From the NCBI RefSeq assembly GCF_004341685.1, contig NZ_SMAA01000001.1:186001-250000 (forward strand): a stretch of DNA of 64,000 nt. Reading direction: 5' to 3'. Both the position numbers and the translations under genes were made by a program. The notes under the pieces are model-generated. The model did no database searches, was not told the origin of the DNA, and was given only the letters and a program-made list of their open reading frames with translations. This document shows, piece after piece, positions 46,466 through 55,591 of this stretch. The number at the start of each line of letters is the position of its first letter. Within the stretch, counting starts at the first letter, position 1. The stretch is from Pectinatus cerevisiiphilus (GTDB taxonomy: Bacteria; Bacillota; Negativicutes; Selenomonadales; Selenomonadaceae).

Positions 46466-47260
46466 TTAATTGAGAAGCATCCGATCGCTGTCAATTTCAT
46501 TGCCAGATGCTTTTTCAAACATTTCTAGAAGATCTTGGACTTCTAAATTCTTTTTTGCATCACCATTGACGTCAACGATGATTTTTCCGTTATACATCAT
46601 TATCAGGCGATTGCCGAAGCGCAATGCGTCGCGCATATTATGTGTGATCATCAGAGTCGTTAATTTGCGGCTGCTGATAATATTGTCAGTTATAGCGAGA
46701 ACTTTTTCAGCAGTTTTAGGGTCAAGTGCTGCGGTATGTTCGTCCAAAAGTAAAAGCTTCGGGTTGGCCATTGTGGCCATTAACAAAGTAAGCGCCTGTC
46801 TTTGGCCTCCGGACAATAAGCCTACTTTACTTTCAAGCCGGTCTTCCAAGCCGAGGTTGAGCGATTTTAAAAGCACACGGAAATTTTCCCGTTCGCTTTT
46901 GGGAGCACTCCAGCGGAATGACAAAGCTTTACCACGTCGCGAAGCTATGGCAAGGTTTTCTTCAATCATCATACCGGCAGCAGTGCCCATCATTGGGTCC
47001 TGAAAAACACGGCCGATGAATTTGGCACGCTTGTGTTCAGGCCATTTAGTAATGTCATTACCGTCAATTATTATTTTTCCGGTATCAACGATAAATGTAC
47101 CGGCTATTGAATTCATCAATGTGGATTTTCCTGCACCGTTACCACCGATTACAGTTACGAAGTCACCGGGTAAAAGGTGCAGTGATACGTCATTTAAAGC
47201 GCTTTTTTCAGTTATTGTACCGGGATTAAAGGTTTTGGAAATATTTTCTACTCTGAGCAT
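46466..47260 (-). CDS. ABC transporter ATPase (TrpXYZ-type)
   Basis: This 264-residue ATPase has Walker A GGNGAGKSTLMN, signature LLSGGQRQALTLLMA and Walker B LLLLDEHTAALDP. It forms an importer with the permease and binding protein upstream on the same strand. Such systems carry tryptophan, tyrosine or other small substrates; which one is open. It overlaps the permease gene by one base (TAATG). Confidence 0.88.
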   Translation of the reverse strand: MLRVENISKTFNPGTITEKSALNDVSLHLLPGDFVTVIGGNGAGKSTLMNSIAGTFIVDTGKIIIDGNDITKWPEHKRAKFIGRVFQDPMMGTAAGMMIEENLAIASRRGKALSFRWSAPKSERENFRVLLKSLNLGLEDRLESKVGLLSGGQRQALTLLMATMANPKLLLLDEHTAALDPKTAEKVLAITDNIISSRKLTTLMITHNMRDALRFGNRLIMMYNGKIIVDVNGDAKKNLEVQDLLEMFEKASGNEIDSDRMLLN

Positions 47261-48141
47261 TACCTTGCCATCCTTCTTCTTTTATCATTGAGTTTAGCTT
47301 TGAACAGCGGCATTGAAAGAGCTAGTGTTACCAAAACTGCGGTAAAAAGCTTTAAGTCATTCGGCGGCATGCCTATTTGCAGAACTATCGCTATAACTAT
47401 GCGATAGACTATTGAGCCGAGTACCACGGAGATAAGACAGTTCCTGAAGCTTTTAGTGCCGAACAGCACTTCGCCGATGATTACAGAGGCAAGACCGATA
47501 ACGATGGTACCTACGCCCATGCCTACATCAGCAAAACCATTGCTTTGGGCCACTAGAGCACCAGAGACAGCAACCAGTCCGTTGCTCATTAATAGTCCCA
47601 GTATAATTGTCGTGTTGGTATTTACACCGTTGGCGCGGATCATGTGTTGGTTAAATCCGGTTGCACGGATAGCAGCACCAATTTCTGTGCCAAAAAACCA
47701 ATAATTTATTATGCCTACTACCAATACTATGACAAAACCGACGAGCAGTACCATCATTTGATTGTCAAGCGGAATAGGAAATATCGTAAAAATTGTATCA
47801 AGCTGTAAAAGTGATAAATTGGCTTTGCCCATTATACGTAAATTGACAGAATAAAGAGCAATCATCGATAAAATACCGGCTAACAATGCAGGTATTTTTA
47901 GTTTCGTATGCAAAAAACCGGTGACGACACCGCTTAGCATACCAGCCACGCAAGCTATCAATATAGCAGTAATTGGATTATAACCTGCGGTCAAGAGTGC
48001 GGCTGCCACTGCACCGCCAAGAGGAAAGCTGCCTTCTACAGTAAGATCGGCAATGTCAAGGACACGGAACGTGAGATATACACCAATGGACATAACGGAC
48101 CATAAAAGTCCTTGTGATATTGTAGGAATAATGAGATCCAA
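47260..48141 (-). CDS. ABC transporter permease (TrpXYZ-type)
   Basis: This 293-residue permease has about eight membrane segments and resembles the branched-chain amino-acid permease family. The early YLTFRVLDIADLTVEGSFPL stretch is typical of permeases paired with pfam04392 binding proteins. It is the middle gene of the operon, 19 bp after the binding-protein gene. Confidence 0.87.
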   Translation of the reverse strand: MDLIIPTISQGLLWSVMSIGVYLTFRVLDIADLTVEGSFPLGGAVAAALLTAGYNPITAILIACVAGMLSGVVTGFLHTKLKIPALLAGILSMIALYSVNLRIMGKANLSLLQLDTIFTIFPIPLDNQMMVLLVGFVIVLVVGIINYWFFGTEIGAAIRATGFNQHMIRANGVNTNTTIILGLLMSNGLVAVSGALVAQSNGFADVGMGVGTIVIGLASVIIGEVLFGTKSFRNCLISVVLGSIVYRIVIAIVLQIGMPPNDLKLFTAVLVTLALSMPLFKAKLNDKRRRMAR

Positions 48142-48160
48142 AGTAATTCTCCTATTGTAA

Positions 48161-49168
48161 TTATTCTATAATGTCGGCACCCTGTAAAATACTATCCGGG
48201 ATAGTGATACCAAGGGCTGCGGCATTTTTCTTGTTTATGGTTATTTTTAAATCTTTAGCTTCTTGAATAGGCATGTCTGCAGGTTTTGTTTTACCGTCCA
48301 GAATGTCAGCGGCCATATGTCCGGTCTGTACGCCTAATTTATAGTAGTCAATACCGTAGGTGGCAAGGCCGCCCTGTTTGACCATGTTTGGTTCAGCGCA
48401 GATGATCGGGATTTTGGCAGGGTCTGTAATAGCTGCAAGTGTAGGCATCGCTGAAGCGATTACATTGTCAGTTGGTTCATAGAATACATCAACTTTGCCT
48501 ACAAGACTTTGCGCTGCCTGCTGTATATCATTTACAGTGGATACAGTAGCTGTTTCGACTTTTAAGCCTTTTGATTCAGCATATTTTGTCATTTGTTTTA
48601 CTTGTATTTCTGAATTTATTTCACTGGAAGAATATATTGTCCCAATGGTTTTTGTATTAGGAAATAATTCTAAGAGCAAGTCAATTTGTTTTTCAATCGG
48701 GCCGTTATCGCTTGTACCTGTTACGTTAGCACCTGGTTTTTCATTGGAAGAAACCAGCTTGGCACTTTTATAATCAGTGATAGCGGTAGCTACTATTGGA
48801 ATGTCCTTGGTTACATTGGCGACTGACTGAGCCGCAGGCGTAGCGATAGCACAGATTAGGTCATCTTTATCAGATACAAAACGCTGGGCAATGTTTTTCA
48901 GGTTGGATTGATCAGCTTGGGCATTTTGTTGGTCAATTGTAATATTTTCACCCTCTACATATCCGCGTTCTTTGAGACCAGCTATAAAGCCTTTGTTAGC
49001 AGCATCCAGGGCATTGTGCTCGACAAGCTGGACAACACCTATTTTGAAGTTCTTTTTGCCATCGGTGGAATTGTCAGCTTTTTGTGTACCGCAGCCAGCA
49101 ATGATACCTGCGGTTAAAAGAGTAGTAAGTCCTAATGCAGCGAGTTTTAATTTTTTTCCTTTAAACAT
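48161..49168 (-). CDS. ABC transporter substrate-binding lipoprotein (pfam04392 type)
   Basis: The 335-residue precursor has a lipoprotein signal (TAGIIAGCG, lipidated Cys ~26). The mature part resembles the pfam04392 binding proteins, with FKIGVVQLVEHNALDAANKG and DVFYEPTDNVIASAM. It would bind an aromatic amino acid or similar ligand outside the membrane. It is first in the operon; the 90-nt leader holds no T-box that I can see. Confidence 0.87.
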   Translation of the reverse strand: MFKGKKLKLAALGLTTLLTAGIIAGCGTQKADNSTDGKKNFKIGVVQLVEHNALDAANKGFIAGLKERGYVEGENITIDQQNAQADQSNLKNIAQRFVSDKDDLICAIATPAAQSVANVTKDIPIVATAITDYKSAKLVSSNEKPGANVTGTSDNGPIEKQIDLLLELFPNTKTIGTIYSSSEINSEIQVKQMTKYAESKGLKVETATVSTVNDIQQAAQSLVGKVDVFYEPTDNVIASAMPTLAAITDPAKIPIICAEPNMVKQGGLATYGIDYYKLGVQTGHMAADILDGKTKPADMPIQEAKDLKITINKKNAAALGITIPDSILQGADIIE

Positions 49169-49334
49169 ATAATAGCCGCACCTTTCTAAATTTTATCAAT
49201 ATAAATAAAGTCCTTATTTCAACTGAAACATTATCAGATAAAATAATCAATGCCTTTAATTATACAAGATTACAAGGCAAAAATCTACTATTGGATAGTT
49301 CCTTTCCACATAGGCAGGTAAATTGGACAAGGAG

Positions 49335-49368
49335 AAAAACCTCTTAAATAAAAACTTTTGAGAGGTTT
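49335..49368 (-). terminator. Terminator after the rluA-type gene
   Basis: AAACCTCT/AGAGGTTT (arms 49361-49368 and 49337-49344 on the minus strand) ends in a T-run. The remaining 49169-49461 holds a TATAAT-like box near 49259 for the ABC operon. Confidence 0.65.
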
Positions 49369-49461
49369 ATGATATAATATCAATTATTTATTAGTAAAAT
49401 AAAGATTGTACTAAAAGTCGTACAGCAGTTACATGTTGATGGGGAAAAATATATTTATCCT

Positions 49462-50325
49462 TTATAGCAGCTTGCGCATATCCATGGGTAAGGGCACCGA
49501 AAGATCAAAATTTTTTCCGCTCATTGGATGGGTAAATATCAGTCTGGAAGCATGGAGAGCCTGACGGGAGATGAGTGCACAGTCGCCGCCGTATAAGTCA
49601 TCACCTAAAAGGGGGTGCCCGTCAGCTGCCATATGCACACGTATTTGATGGGTACGGCCTGTATAAAGCTGCAGAGTGATGAGACTGCGCTCCGGCATAG
49701 TTTGTAAGACTTTATAACGGGTCAGTGCTGGTTGGCCGGCCGGTGTAACCATACGCTCGATAATGCTGCCCGGTTTACGGCCGATAGGCATGCAAAGCAT
49801 AGCTTCTTTCGGTGCTGGGCAGCCACTGACTACAGCTTGGTAAAATCGGCATATTCTGCCGTGTGAGGCAGAAAGATAATACTGTATCTGCGGTTGTTTA
49901 GCAATGATGATGAGACCGGTCGTATTGCGGTCAAGGCGGTAAACAGGATGGCAGCCGGCTTGCTTATGTGTTTGCAAATAGTAACCGGCAACGATGTTTA
50001 CCAATGTATCCTTATAGATTTTACTTGTCGGGTGGATCACCAGATCCGCAGGTTTGTTGATTATTAAAAGCCATTCGTCTTCATAAACGATATCAAGCGG
50101 TTTTTGGCAAGGGGTTATAGAAGATGAATTATCATTAAGGTCATAAGTGACGATATCACCTGCTTTGACAAAGGCATTGGCCGCACACACTGGATTGTCA
50201 TTGATGCATATGTTTCCGTGCCATTTTATTTTTCGCCATAGATTGGTTGAGATTTTTCCATATGAGGCCAGAAAATAGCGGAGTTTTTGTTCTTTATGTC
50301 CAGCAGGAACAATAAATTTTATCAT
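49462..50325 (-). CDS. RluA-family pseudouridine synthase
   Basis: This 287-residue RNA-modifying enzyme has an N-terminal S4-like RNA-binding part and the RluA core with the catalytic Asp in HPVYRLDRNTTGLIIIAK (~residue 130) and GRTHQIRVHMA. The target (rRNA or tRNA) cannot be told. It overlaps the AtpZ-like gene by 4 bp. Confidence 0.88.
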   Translation of the reverse strand: MIKFIVPAGHKEQKLRYFLASYGKISTNLWRKIKWHGNICINDNPVCAANAFVKAGDIVTYDLNDNSSSITPCQKPLDIVYEDEWLLIINKPADLVIHPTSKIYKDTLVNIVAGYYLQTHKQAGCHPVYRLDRNTTGLIIIAKQPQIQYYLSASHGRICRFYQAVVSGCPAPKEAMLCMPIGRKPGSIIERMVTPAGQPALTRYKVLQTMPERSLITLQLYTGRTHQIRVHMAADGHPLLGDDLYGGDCALISRQALHASRLIFTHPMSGKNFDLSVPLPMDMRKLL

Positions 50326-50549
50326 AAATGGTCTTTCTTTATAATTTGGTAAATGCTTATGAGAGCCAGGAAAAAGCCTATTATTATGCCGATGCAGGTT
50401 AGTACCGGCAGGGTTGCAAAATATACGTCAGCTTTATAACCGAAGAAGGCCATAAAACATATTATAAGAGCAAAACTGATGCCAAGTCCGCTGACACGGC
50501 CGAAGAGCTGTAATGTAGATCTTGTATTTTTGTTATTTTTTACAGACAT
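50322..50549 (-). CDS. AtpZ/AtpI-family small membrane protein
   Basis: This 75-residue protein has two membrane helices (about 25-43 and 48-68) with the pattern of AtpZ/AtpI, which help F-type ATP synthase assembly or Mg2+ uptake. The ATG at 50549 follows GGAGG by nine bases and replaces a longer start at 50576. It is not beside ATP synthase genes here but coupled to rluA. Confidence 0.7.
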   Translation of the reverse strand: MSVKNNKNTRSTLQLFGRVSGLGISFALIICFMAFFGYKADVYFATLPVLTCIGIIIGFFLALISIYQIIKKDHL

Positions 50550-50662
50550 AGTTATCACCCTCCACAATTTTAGCATACTTAAGTAATCTATGATATAATT
50601 AAGAAACGTATCAGGTTGGTATATGTATATAGGTTAATATTTGTTTGGGAGAGGGTAGGCTT

Positions 50663-51139
50663 ATGCAGAAAAAAATAATACTTTTCATTTTTGGTTTGGT
50701 GTTGCTTTTTACAGCGTCTGTGTCTGCTGAAGAACAACCAGCAGCAACGGCTGCTGATGATAATTGGGTAGCGATAACACTGGGGCATGGTAATGATGAT
50801 GTTTTTTATTTTGATAAGACATCACTGCATTATGATTTAGATGAAAAGGGAAACATAAATAAAGATATAGTCGATTATAAAGAAAGACAAGTCAATCGTG
50901 ATACCAGTACGTTGGAAAACGGCTACTATAGTATTACGGATTGTAAAATTAATTTGAAAAATGGCTCGTTATTACTTGGCGAAGAAACCTTTTATAAAAG
51001 TAATGGGGAAAAGCGTTGGAGCGATACACCTAAATATCTTGTTTGGTATACGGTCAATCCCGGAACTGTTGGCTGGTCAAGATATTCCGCGGTAGCCCAG
51101 TATGTAGCTCAATTCCCAGATGCAGTTAAATCCGAATAA
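50663..51139 (+). CDS. Small secreted hypothetical protein
   Basis: The 158-residue product has a signal peptide (KKIILFIFGLVLLFTASVSA) and a mature domain with many aromatic residues and alternating strands (WVAITLGHGNDDVFYFD). This pattern, a short surface-protein domain with one conserved FYFDKTSL strand, is common in Negativicutes secreted proteins. Function unknown. The start at 50663 has a GAGAGGG site. A strong terminator follows. Confidence 0.6.
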   Translation: MQKKIILFIFGLVLLFTASVSAEEQPAATAADDNWVAITLGHGNDDVFYFDKTSLHYDLDEKGNINKDIVDYKERQVNRDTSTLENGYYSITDCKINLKNGSLLLGEETFYKSNGEKRWSDTPKYLVWYTVNPGTVGWSRYSAVAQYVAQFPDAVKSE

Positions 51140-51145
51140 AGACAG

Positions 51146-51195
51146 GCCGCACTGAAACGATAATGAGTTGTCGTTTTAGTGCGGCTTATTTTTTT
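51146..51195. terminator. Intrinsic terminator
   Basis: A 15-bp stem with one wobble pair (51146-51160 with 51171-51185) is followed by TTATTTTTTT. It also faces the convergent larC. Confidence 0.9.
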
Positions 51196-51225
51196 AGCTG
51201 GATTTGTATTTGGTGAATGCTGTTT

Positions 51226-52413
51226 TCAGCAGTTCTTGTTTTCAGCTAAGTAATAGGCTATCCGCAATGCTTCATGCTGTATTTTCCGTAAAGGTACATT
51301 TTGGGCAGCCGCAAGTTTTTGGCAATCGTCATATTCAGCAGAAATATTGCTGATTTTTCCTTTGTAACGGGCAATTTTACAATGTACGGAGCCATAGATA
51401 GTCGAAACAAGTTTTATTTCCCGGTCTAAAGCAATTCTGTTGATCTTGCTTACACGCATACCAAGCGTTGTAGTTTCGCTGAAGACGATATCACATAGAG
51501 CTGAGTAATCGTTCTCTTTAGCCAATACGGAAAGCATCTGTCCCGGGCGGTTCTTTTTCATCATGATCGGAGTGATCCAGACATCAAGCGCACCTGTTTT
51601 AAATAGTTTTTCAGAAGTGTAGCTGAAAAATTGAGGATTCATGTCATCAATATTGGCTTCGAGCAAGAGTAAATTGTCTACGACTGTATTTTCACAGGAT
51701 TCCTTTATGTATACGCGTAATACGTTAGGGTGTGGCAGCTCCCAAGTGCCGGCACCATAAGCTATTTTGTCATAGAAAAAATTTTGCAGACCCGATTCTT
51801 CTTTTGCTAAGGTGGTTAGGATAGCCGCACCGGTTGGGGTGATTAATTCCTTTTCAGTGGAACCGTTTTTGAGTGTAAAGCCCTTCAGCAGTTCAGCTGT
51901 TGCCGGAGCAGGGATAGGTATTCGTCCATGGGCGCAGTCAATAAATCCTGTGCCCGTATGTAGATTACCGGCAAAAATGTCTTTCACATCGAGATATTCG
52001 AGGCATACAGCCGCACCGACGATATCTATGATCGCGTCTATTGCACCAACTTCATGAAAGTGGACGGTTTGTATATTGGTGCCGTGTATTTTGGCTTCCG
52101 CTTCGGCAAGGTTTTTAAATATAGCCAAAGCAGTGTCTTGGACGTTTTTGCTTAAAGCAGATTGGAGGATGATTTTTTGAATATCGGGTAGCGTGCGGTG
52201 CGTAATGTGTACGTTGCCAAGGCTGACATTGAAATAGACAGCATGGATACCATTTTTTTGTGTCTGTTCTATTGTTAAAAAATATTCATCGGGTAATTTT
52301 AACTTTTTTAACTGTTCTTCAAGATATTCTTGGGGCACGCCGGCATCAAGCAGGGCACCAATCAGCATATTGCCGCTTATACCGGAAAAACAATCAAGGT
52401 ATATTGTTTTCAT
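51226..52413 (-). CDS. larC: Nickel pincer cofactor insertion protein LarC
   Basis: LarC inserts nickel into the pyridinium pincer cofactor used by lactate racemase and related enzymes. The 395-residue protein starts TIYLDCFSGISGNMLIGAL and has HFHEVGAIDAIIDIVG, both family marks. It is encoded in one continuous frame, unlike the frameshifted larC1/larC2 of lactobacilli. No larA, larB or larE is nearby, so the target enzyme is elsewhere. Confidence 0.88.
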   Translation of the reverse strand: MKTIYLDCFSGISGNMLIGALLDAGVPQEYLEEQLKKLKLPDEYFLTIEQTQKNGIHAVYFNVSLGNVHITHRTLPDIQKIILQSALSKNVQDTALAIFKNLAEAEAKIHGTNIQTVHFHEVGAIDAIIDIVGAAVCLEYLDVKDIFAGNLHTGTGFIDCAHGRIPIPAPATAELLKGFTLKNGSTEKELITPTGAAILTTLAKEESGLQNFFYDKIAYGAGTWELPHPNVLRVYIKESCENTVVDNLLLLEANIDDMNPQFFSYTSEKLFKTGALDVWITPIMMKKNRPGQMLSVLAKENDYSALCDIVFSETTTLGMRVSKINRIALDREIKLVSTIYGSVHCKIARYKGKISNISAEYDDCQKLAAAQNVPLRKIQHEALRIAYYLAENKNC

Positions 52414-52438
52414 TAAATCAAATCACTCCAATAGAAAA

Positions 52439-53038
52439 TTATTTTTGGTTTTTACGGTGGCGCAGATAAAGATACAAAATTGCCAGCACGATGATTGCTG
52501 ATATTGCTATGCTGAACTCATGGCCGATAGCAAGCATTTGTTGCCAATTGTTGCCTAATGCTTTGCCTATGTAGATGATGAGCACGGTCCAAGGTAAAGT
52601 ACCTGCGAAGGTGAAGATAATAAATTTTTTTATATCAATGCCGGCAAAACCTGCTGGTAGAGAAATAAAAGTACGAACAACAGGGAGCATGCGACTGAAA
52701 AAGACGGCTTTGACACCATATTTATCAAACCAGCGCTGTGCTGTGTCAATATGGGATTTTTTCATAAAAAAATATTTACCATATTTATTGATAAACGGGC
52801 GGCCTCCCCAATAACCTATATAAAAGGTAACGATAGAGCCTAGCATACCGCCTATTATTCCAGCGACAACGGCTTCAGCAAAATTAATCTGGCCAATAGA
52901 TACCAAGTAACCGGCAAAACCCAAGATGAGTTCACTGGGAATCGGTATGCAGGCATTTTCTAAGGCCATTAATAAAGCAATTGCGAGATATCCCCATGTG
53001 GCAATAAATTCCAGAAAGAGTGTCGAGTATTGTTCCAT
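52439..53038 (-). CDS. DedA-family membrane protein
   Basis: This 199-residue protein has the DedA pattern (ENACIPIPSELILGFAG, then FFSRMLPVVRTFISLPAG) and about four to five hydrophobic segments. DedA proteins flip or recycle lipid carriers such as undecaprenyl phosphate and protect membrane potential. AAGGA lies nine bases before the ATG. Confidence 0.88.
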   Translation of the reverse strand: MEQYSTLFLEFIATWGYLAIALLMALENACIPIPSELILGFAGYLVSIGQINFAEAVVAGIIGGMLGSIVTFYIGYWGGRPFINKYGKYFFMKKSHIDTAQRWFDKYGVKAVFFSRMLPVVRTFISLPAGFAGIDIKKFIIFTFAGTLPWTVLIIYIGKALGNNWQQMLAIGHEFSIAISAIIVLAILYLYLRHRKNQK

Positions 53039-53174
53039 TTAAACAAATCCTTTTACTATAAAATACTGATATTGTACCAAATAATTATATAATAACACAA
53101 CTTACTAACAATTATACAGTATTTTATTGTGCAGCTCTAGTATAAAACTTTTTGTAAAATTATGCCGCTTATCA

Positions 53175-53218
53175 AAAGAGAGATTATGACAAGTATAAAG
53201 AGAGATTATGACAAGTAT
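53175..53218. repeat. Two tandem copies of a 22-bp unit
   Basis: The 22-mer beginning AAAGAGAGATTATGAC occurs at 53175-53196 and again at 53197-53218 without change. The gap 53039-53355 otherwise holds AT-rich DNA and no gene. Confidence 0.8.
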
Positions 53219-53355
53219 AAATAGAAGCAACTTTTATATGTTATAATACATTATAAAAATATTATTCAAGCAGGTATTGTCAGTGTAATGGGCTTTTAGT
53301 AAACCTTGCCGCGATATGATGATACTGGTGCTGATGAAAAAAAGGAGAGATAAAA

Positions 53356-53802
53356 ATGTATATTAAAAGAACCCTTATAGCATTAGTCGTTTTTTTGCTG
53401 TCTTTGACTACTGCGGTTCAGACTACACAAGCTTTTAGTCTTGGCAGCATTTTAGGAGATGCGTTAAAGGTCGGTGGTATATCTGTTCTTGTCGATAAAT
53501 TTGCGGTACCGCTCAATTCGGCAATAAACACTCTTTTGACGCAGCATGGTATGGGTACTTCCTATGCTACGAAGGTAGTGCCGATAATTTCCATTGGGGA
53601 TGGATCTTATGTAGGCGCTGCACAGGTAACAGGGCCGCAGGATGGTATTAACCAGACGCAGGCTGTGTTGCAGCTTGAGGGGAATTTTAGTGACAGCAGA
53701 TTCAGGTTGAAAGGACTTATTCCGGTAAATGCTAAGAGCGTAACTAATATTTCCCGTGTACAAGGCGTAGGCGTTTCAGCACAGATTGACGTAAAAATTT
53801 AA
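53356..53802 (+). CDS. Secreted protein of unknown function
   Basis: The 148-residue precursor has a signal peptide (ALVVFLLSLTTAV, ending TQAF). The mature region is a compact beta-rich domain with ISIGDGSYVGAAQVTGP and a C-terminal QIDVKI strand. It seems well conserved in layout and lacks cysteines, but I do not know its function. AAGGAGAG precedes the ATG. Confidence 0.6.
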   Translation: MYIKRTLIALVVFLLSLTTAVQTTQAFSLGSILGDALKVGGISVLVDKFAVPLNSAINTLLTQHGMGTSYATKVVPIISIGDGSYVGAAQVTGPQDGINQTQAVLQLEGNFSDSRFRLKGLIPVNAKSVTNISRVQGVGVSAQIDVKI

Positions 53803-53830
53803 GAAAAATAAAATAAAAGTGCTGTAATTG

Positions 53831-53859
53831 TTGACAATAGAGATAATTAATTGTATCAT
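53831..53859 (+). promoter_or_regulatory. Promoter of the riboswitch-controlled cbiK transcript
   Basis: TTGACA (53831-53836), 17 bp, then TATCAT (53854-53859). It lies 28 bp before the start of the aptamer. Confidence 0.75.
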
Positions 53860-53886
53860 AAATAACGACAAAATTTAATATCAGTG

Positions 53887-54045
53887 AAACAGGTGTCCAT
53901 AAAGACTTAAAAGAGAAGTTGGTGTAAAGCCAACGCGGTCCCGCCACTGTAATGACGAGCTATTCTGTATGATGCCACTGTGACAGTTTACTGCATGGGA
54001 AGGCACAGAAGCGCGATGAGTCAGAGCCAGGAGAACTGCCTGTTT
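53887..54045 (+). ncRNA. Cobalamin riboswitch aptamer
   Basis: The conserved elements are present in order: AAGCCAACGCGGTCCCGCCA (53938 on), the GATGCCACTG arm (53971), GGGAAGGCACAGAA and the B12 box AGCCAGGAGAACTGCC (54025-54040). Outer strands AAACAGG (53887-53893) and CCTGTTT (54039-54045) pair as P1. It should bind adenosylcobalamin or another corrinoid and repress cbiK. Confidence 0.93.
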
Positions 54046-54198
54046 GTCGATCACCGTTACACGGTAAAACTTTACACCATAAGGCAGACTTATTGTTTGT
54101 TCTTAGGATAAGCTGCCTATATGGTTTTATTGTGTGGTACCTGCGAGCGATGGGTAGGTGGTATTTTCGGACATGTTTTTGAGATTTCGTCGGATTAT

Positions 54199-54239
54199 AC
54201 CCTTCATTGCAATTTATTGTATGAAGGGTTTTTTGTTTT
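54199..54239 (+). terminator. Rho-independent terminator of the cobalamin riboswitch
   Basis: ACCCTTCAT (54199-54207) pairs with ATGAAGGGT (54221-54229) and a T-run follows. It lies between aptamer and gene, which points to control by premature termination. Confidence 0.85.
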
Positions 54240-54330
54240 GATGATATTTCCTGGAACGCGCATTTACCGAAGAAGTGATTGGCACTGAAAGTTTGTGGAA
54301 TAATCAAAAATATAGGAGAGTGTTGTCAAG

Positions 54331-55326
54331 ATGAAATTGAACTGGAAAAAAATGTTGGTCGCTTCGATGGCGTGTGCTACTTTGACAGGATTTATGGCTA
54401 CTTCTTATGCAAGTTATAAGCTGAATCCAGAGGTTACTGATGCTACACCGGCACTTAAACAGGCTTCTGAAATAGGTGTTCGCACTTATAATAATCCACA
54501 GATGGCAAATGCACAGAATAAAGATGCTATACTCGTAATGAGTTTTGGTACTACTTTTAAAGACTCCCGCGAAAAGACGATCGAAAAAACAGTGCAGCAG
54601 ATTCAGGCAGCTCATCCTGATACAAAAGTTGTTTTGTCCTTTACTTCACATATTATCATTGACAGAATTAAAGCAAAAGAAGGGGTCACAATTCCTACCC
54701 CGGAAGATGCTCTCAAGGATTTGAAAGCACAAGGGTATACCCGTGTGGCTATAGCGTCACTTGATGTTATTCCGGGTATGGAATATGCATATGATTCAGC
54801 CGTATATGATTTATATAAAAAAGATTTCAAAAAAATGACACTGGGAACATCTGCCATGTACTGGATGGGTCAGGAAAACCAGCGTGACGATATCAATGAA
54901 TTTTTAAAGGCGTTTTCAACGCAGTTCCCGAAAGTGGCTGATGACGAAGCTGTTTTAGTCATGGCACATGGTACTCCTGATCCAAGTAACGCTTATTATG
55001 CAGTTATTCAGGATCGTATAGATTCTTTGAAGTTGAAAAATACTTACCTTTACACAGTAGAAGGTTGGCCAAATCTTGAAACGATAATTCCTGAATTAAA
55101 AGCAAAAGGAATTAAGAAAGTAACATTGATGCCAATGATGATGGTAGCTGGCGACCATGCTAATAACGATATGGCCGGAGACGATCCAGAATCACATAAG
55201 TCAATTCTGCAAAAAGAAGGATTTACGGTAGATACATATATTCATGGCCTTGGTGAAAATGAAGCCGTACGCGGTATTTTTGTAGAACGCGCAAATGAAG
55301 CGTGGGATGCGTTAGAAGCAAAATAA
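54331..55326 (+). CDS. cbiK: Exported sirohydrochlorin cobaltochelatase CbiK
   Basis: The 331-residue precursor has a signal peptide (MLVASMACATLTGFMATS, ending SYAS) in front of a CbiK domain: AILVMSFGTTFKDSREKTI, VLVMAHGTPDPSNAYY with a metal-site histidine, and MMMVAGDHANNDMAGDD. CbiK puts cobalt into sirohydrochlorin, an early anaerobic B12 step. An exported form, like the periplasmic CbiK of Desulfovibrio, cannot meet the cytoplasmic substrate easily and may instead handle metals or tetrapyrroles outside the membrane. It is under the cobalamin riboswitch. Confidence 0.88.
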   Translation: MKLNWKKMLVASMACATLTGFMATSYASYKLNPEVTDATPALKQASEIGVRTYNNPQMANAQNKDAILVMSFGTTFKDSREKTIEKTVQQIQAAHPDTKVVLSFTSHIIIDRIKAKEGVTIPTPEDALKDLKAQGYTRVAIASLDVIPGMEYAYDSAVYDLYKKDFKKMTLGTSAMYWMGQENQRDDINEFLKAFSTQFPKVADDEAVLVMAHGTPDPSNAYYAVIQDRIDSLKLKNTYLYTVEGWPNLETIIPELKAKGIKKVTLMPMMMVAGDHANNDMAGDDPESHKSILQKEGFTVDTYIHGLGENEAVRGIFVERANEAWDALEAK

Positions 55327-55371
55327 TATAATATAATTCATAAAGAGTTGTTTGTTGATGAATTTTAAGAG

Positions 55372-55411
55372 ACCTTATTCCGAAAGGCATTTTTGTTTTT
55401 CGGAATAAGGT
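55372..55411. terminator. Hairpin after cbiK
   Basis: A perfect 14-bp stem (55372-55385 with 55398-55411). It has no T-run directly after it, so termination strength is uncertain. Confidence 0.6.
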
Positions 55412-55513
55412 TATCTGTATTGATAGGGGAGTCTTGCGCTTGGTGACAAGGGCTTTTCTTTAAGAAATATCTGCTTTGTCGCAATTAGGGTTTTAGGCGC
55501 TGGATAAAAAATT

Positions 55514-55542
55514 TTGCTTTTGCGAAAAATTTTCTGTATAAT
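55514..55542 (+). promoter_or_regulatory. Promoter of cbiL
   Basis: TTGCTT (55514-55519) and TATAAT (55537-55542) are 17 bp apart, so cbiL can be expressed apart from the riboswitch. Confidence 0.65.
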
Positions 55543-55591
55543 TTTAGATTGTGTATGTTAAGTATATTATATTTTTTTGAGGAGAATATTG

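Noticed and set aside
49169-49260. T-box or other riboswitch before the TrpXYZ-type operon
   Set aside because: The leader is too short and none of the conserved elements is present.
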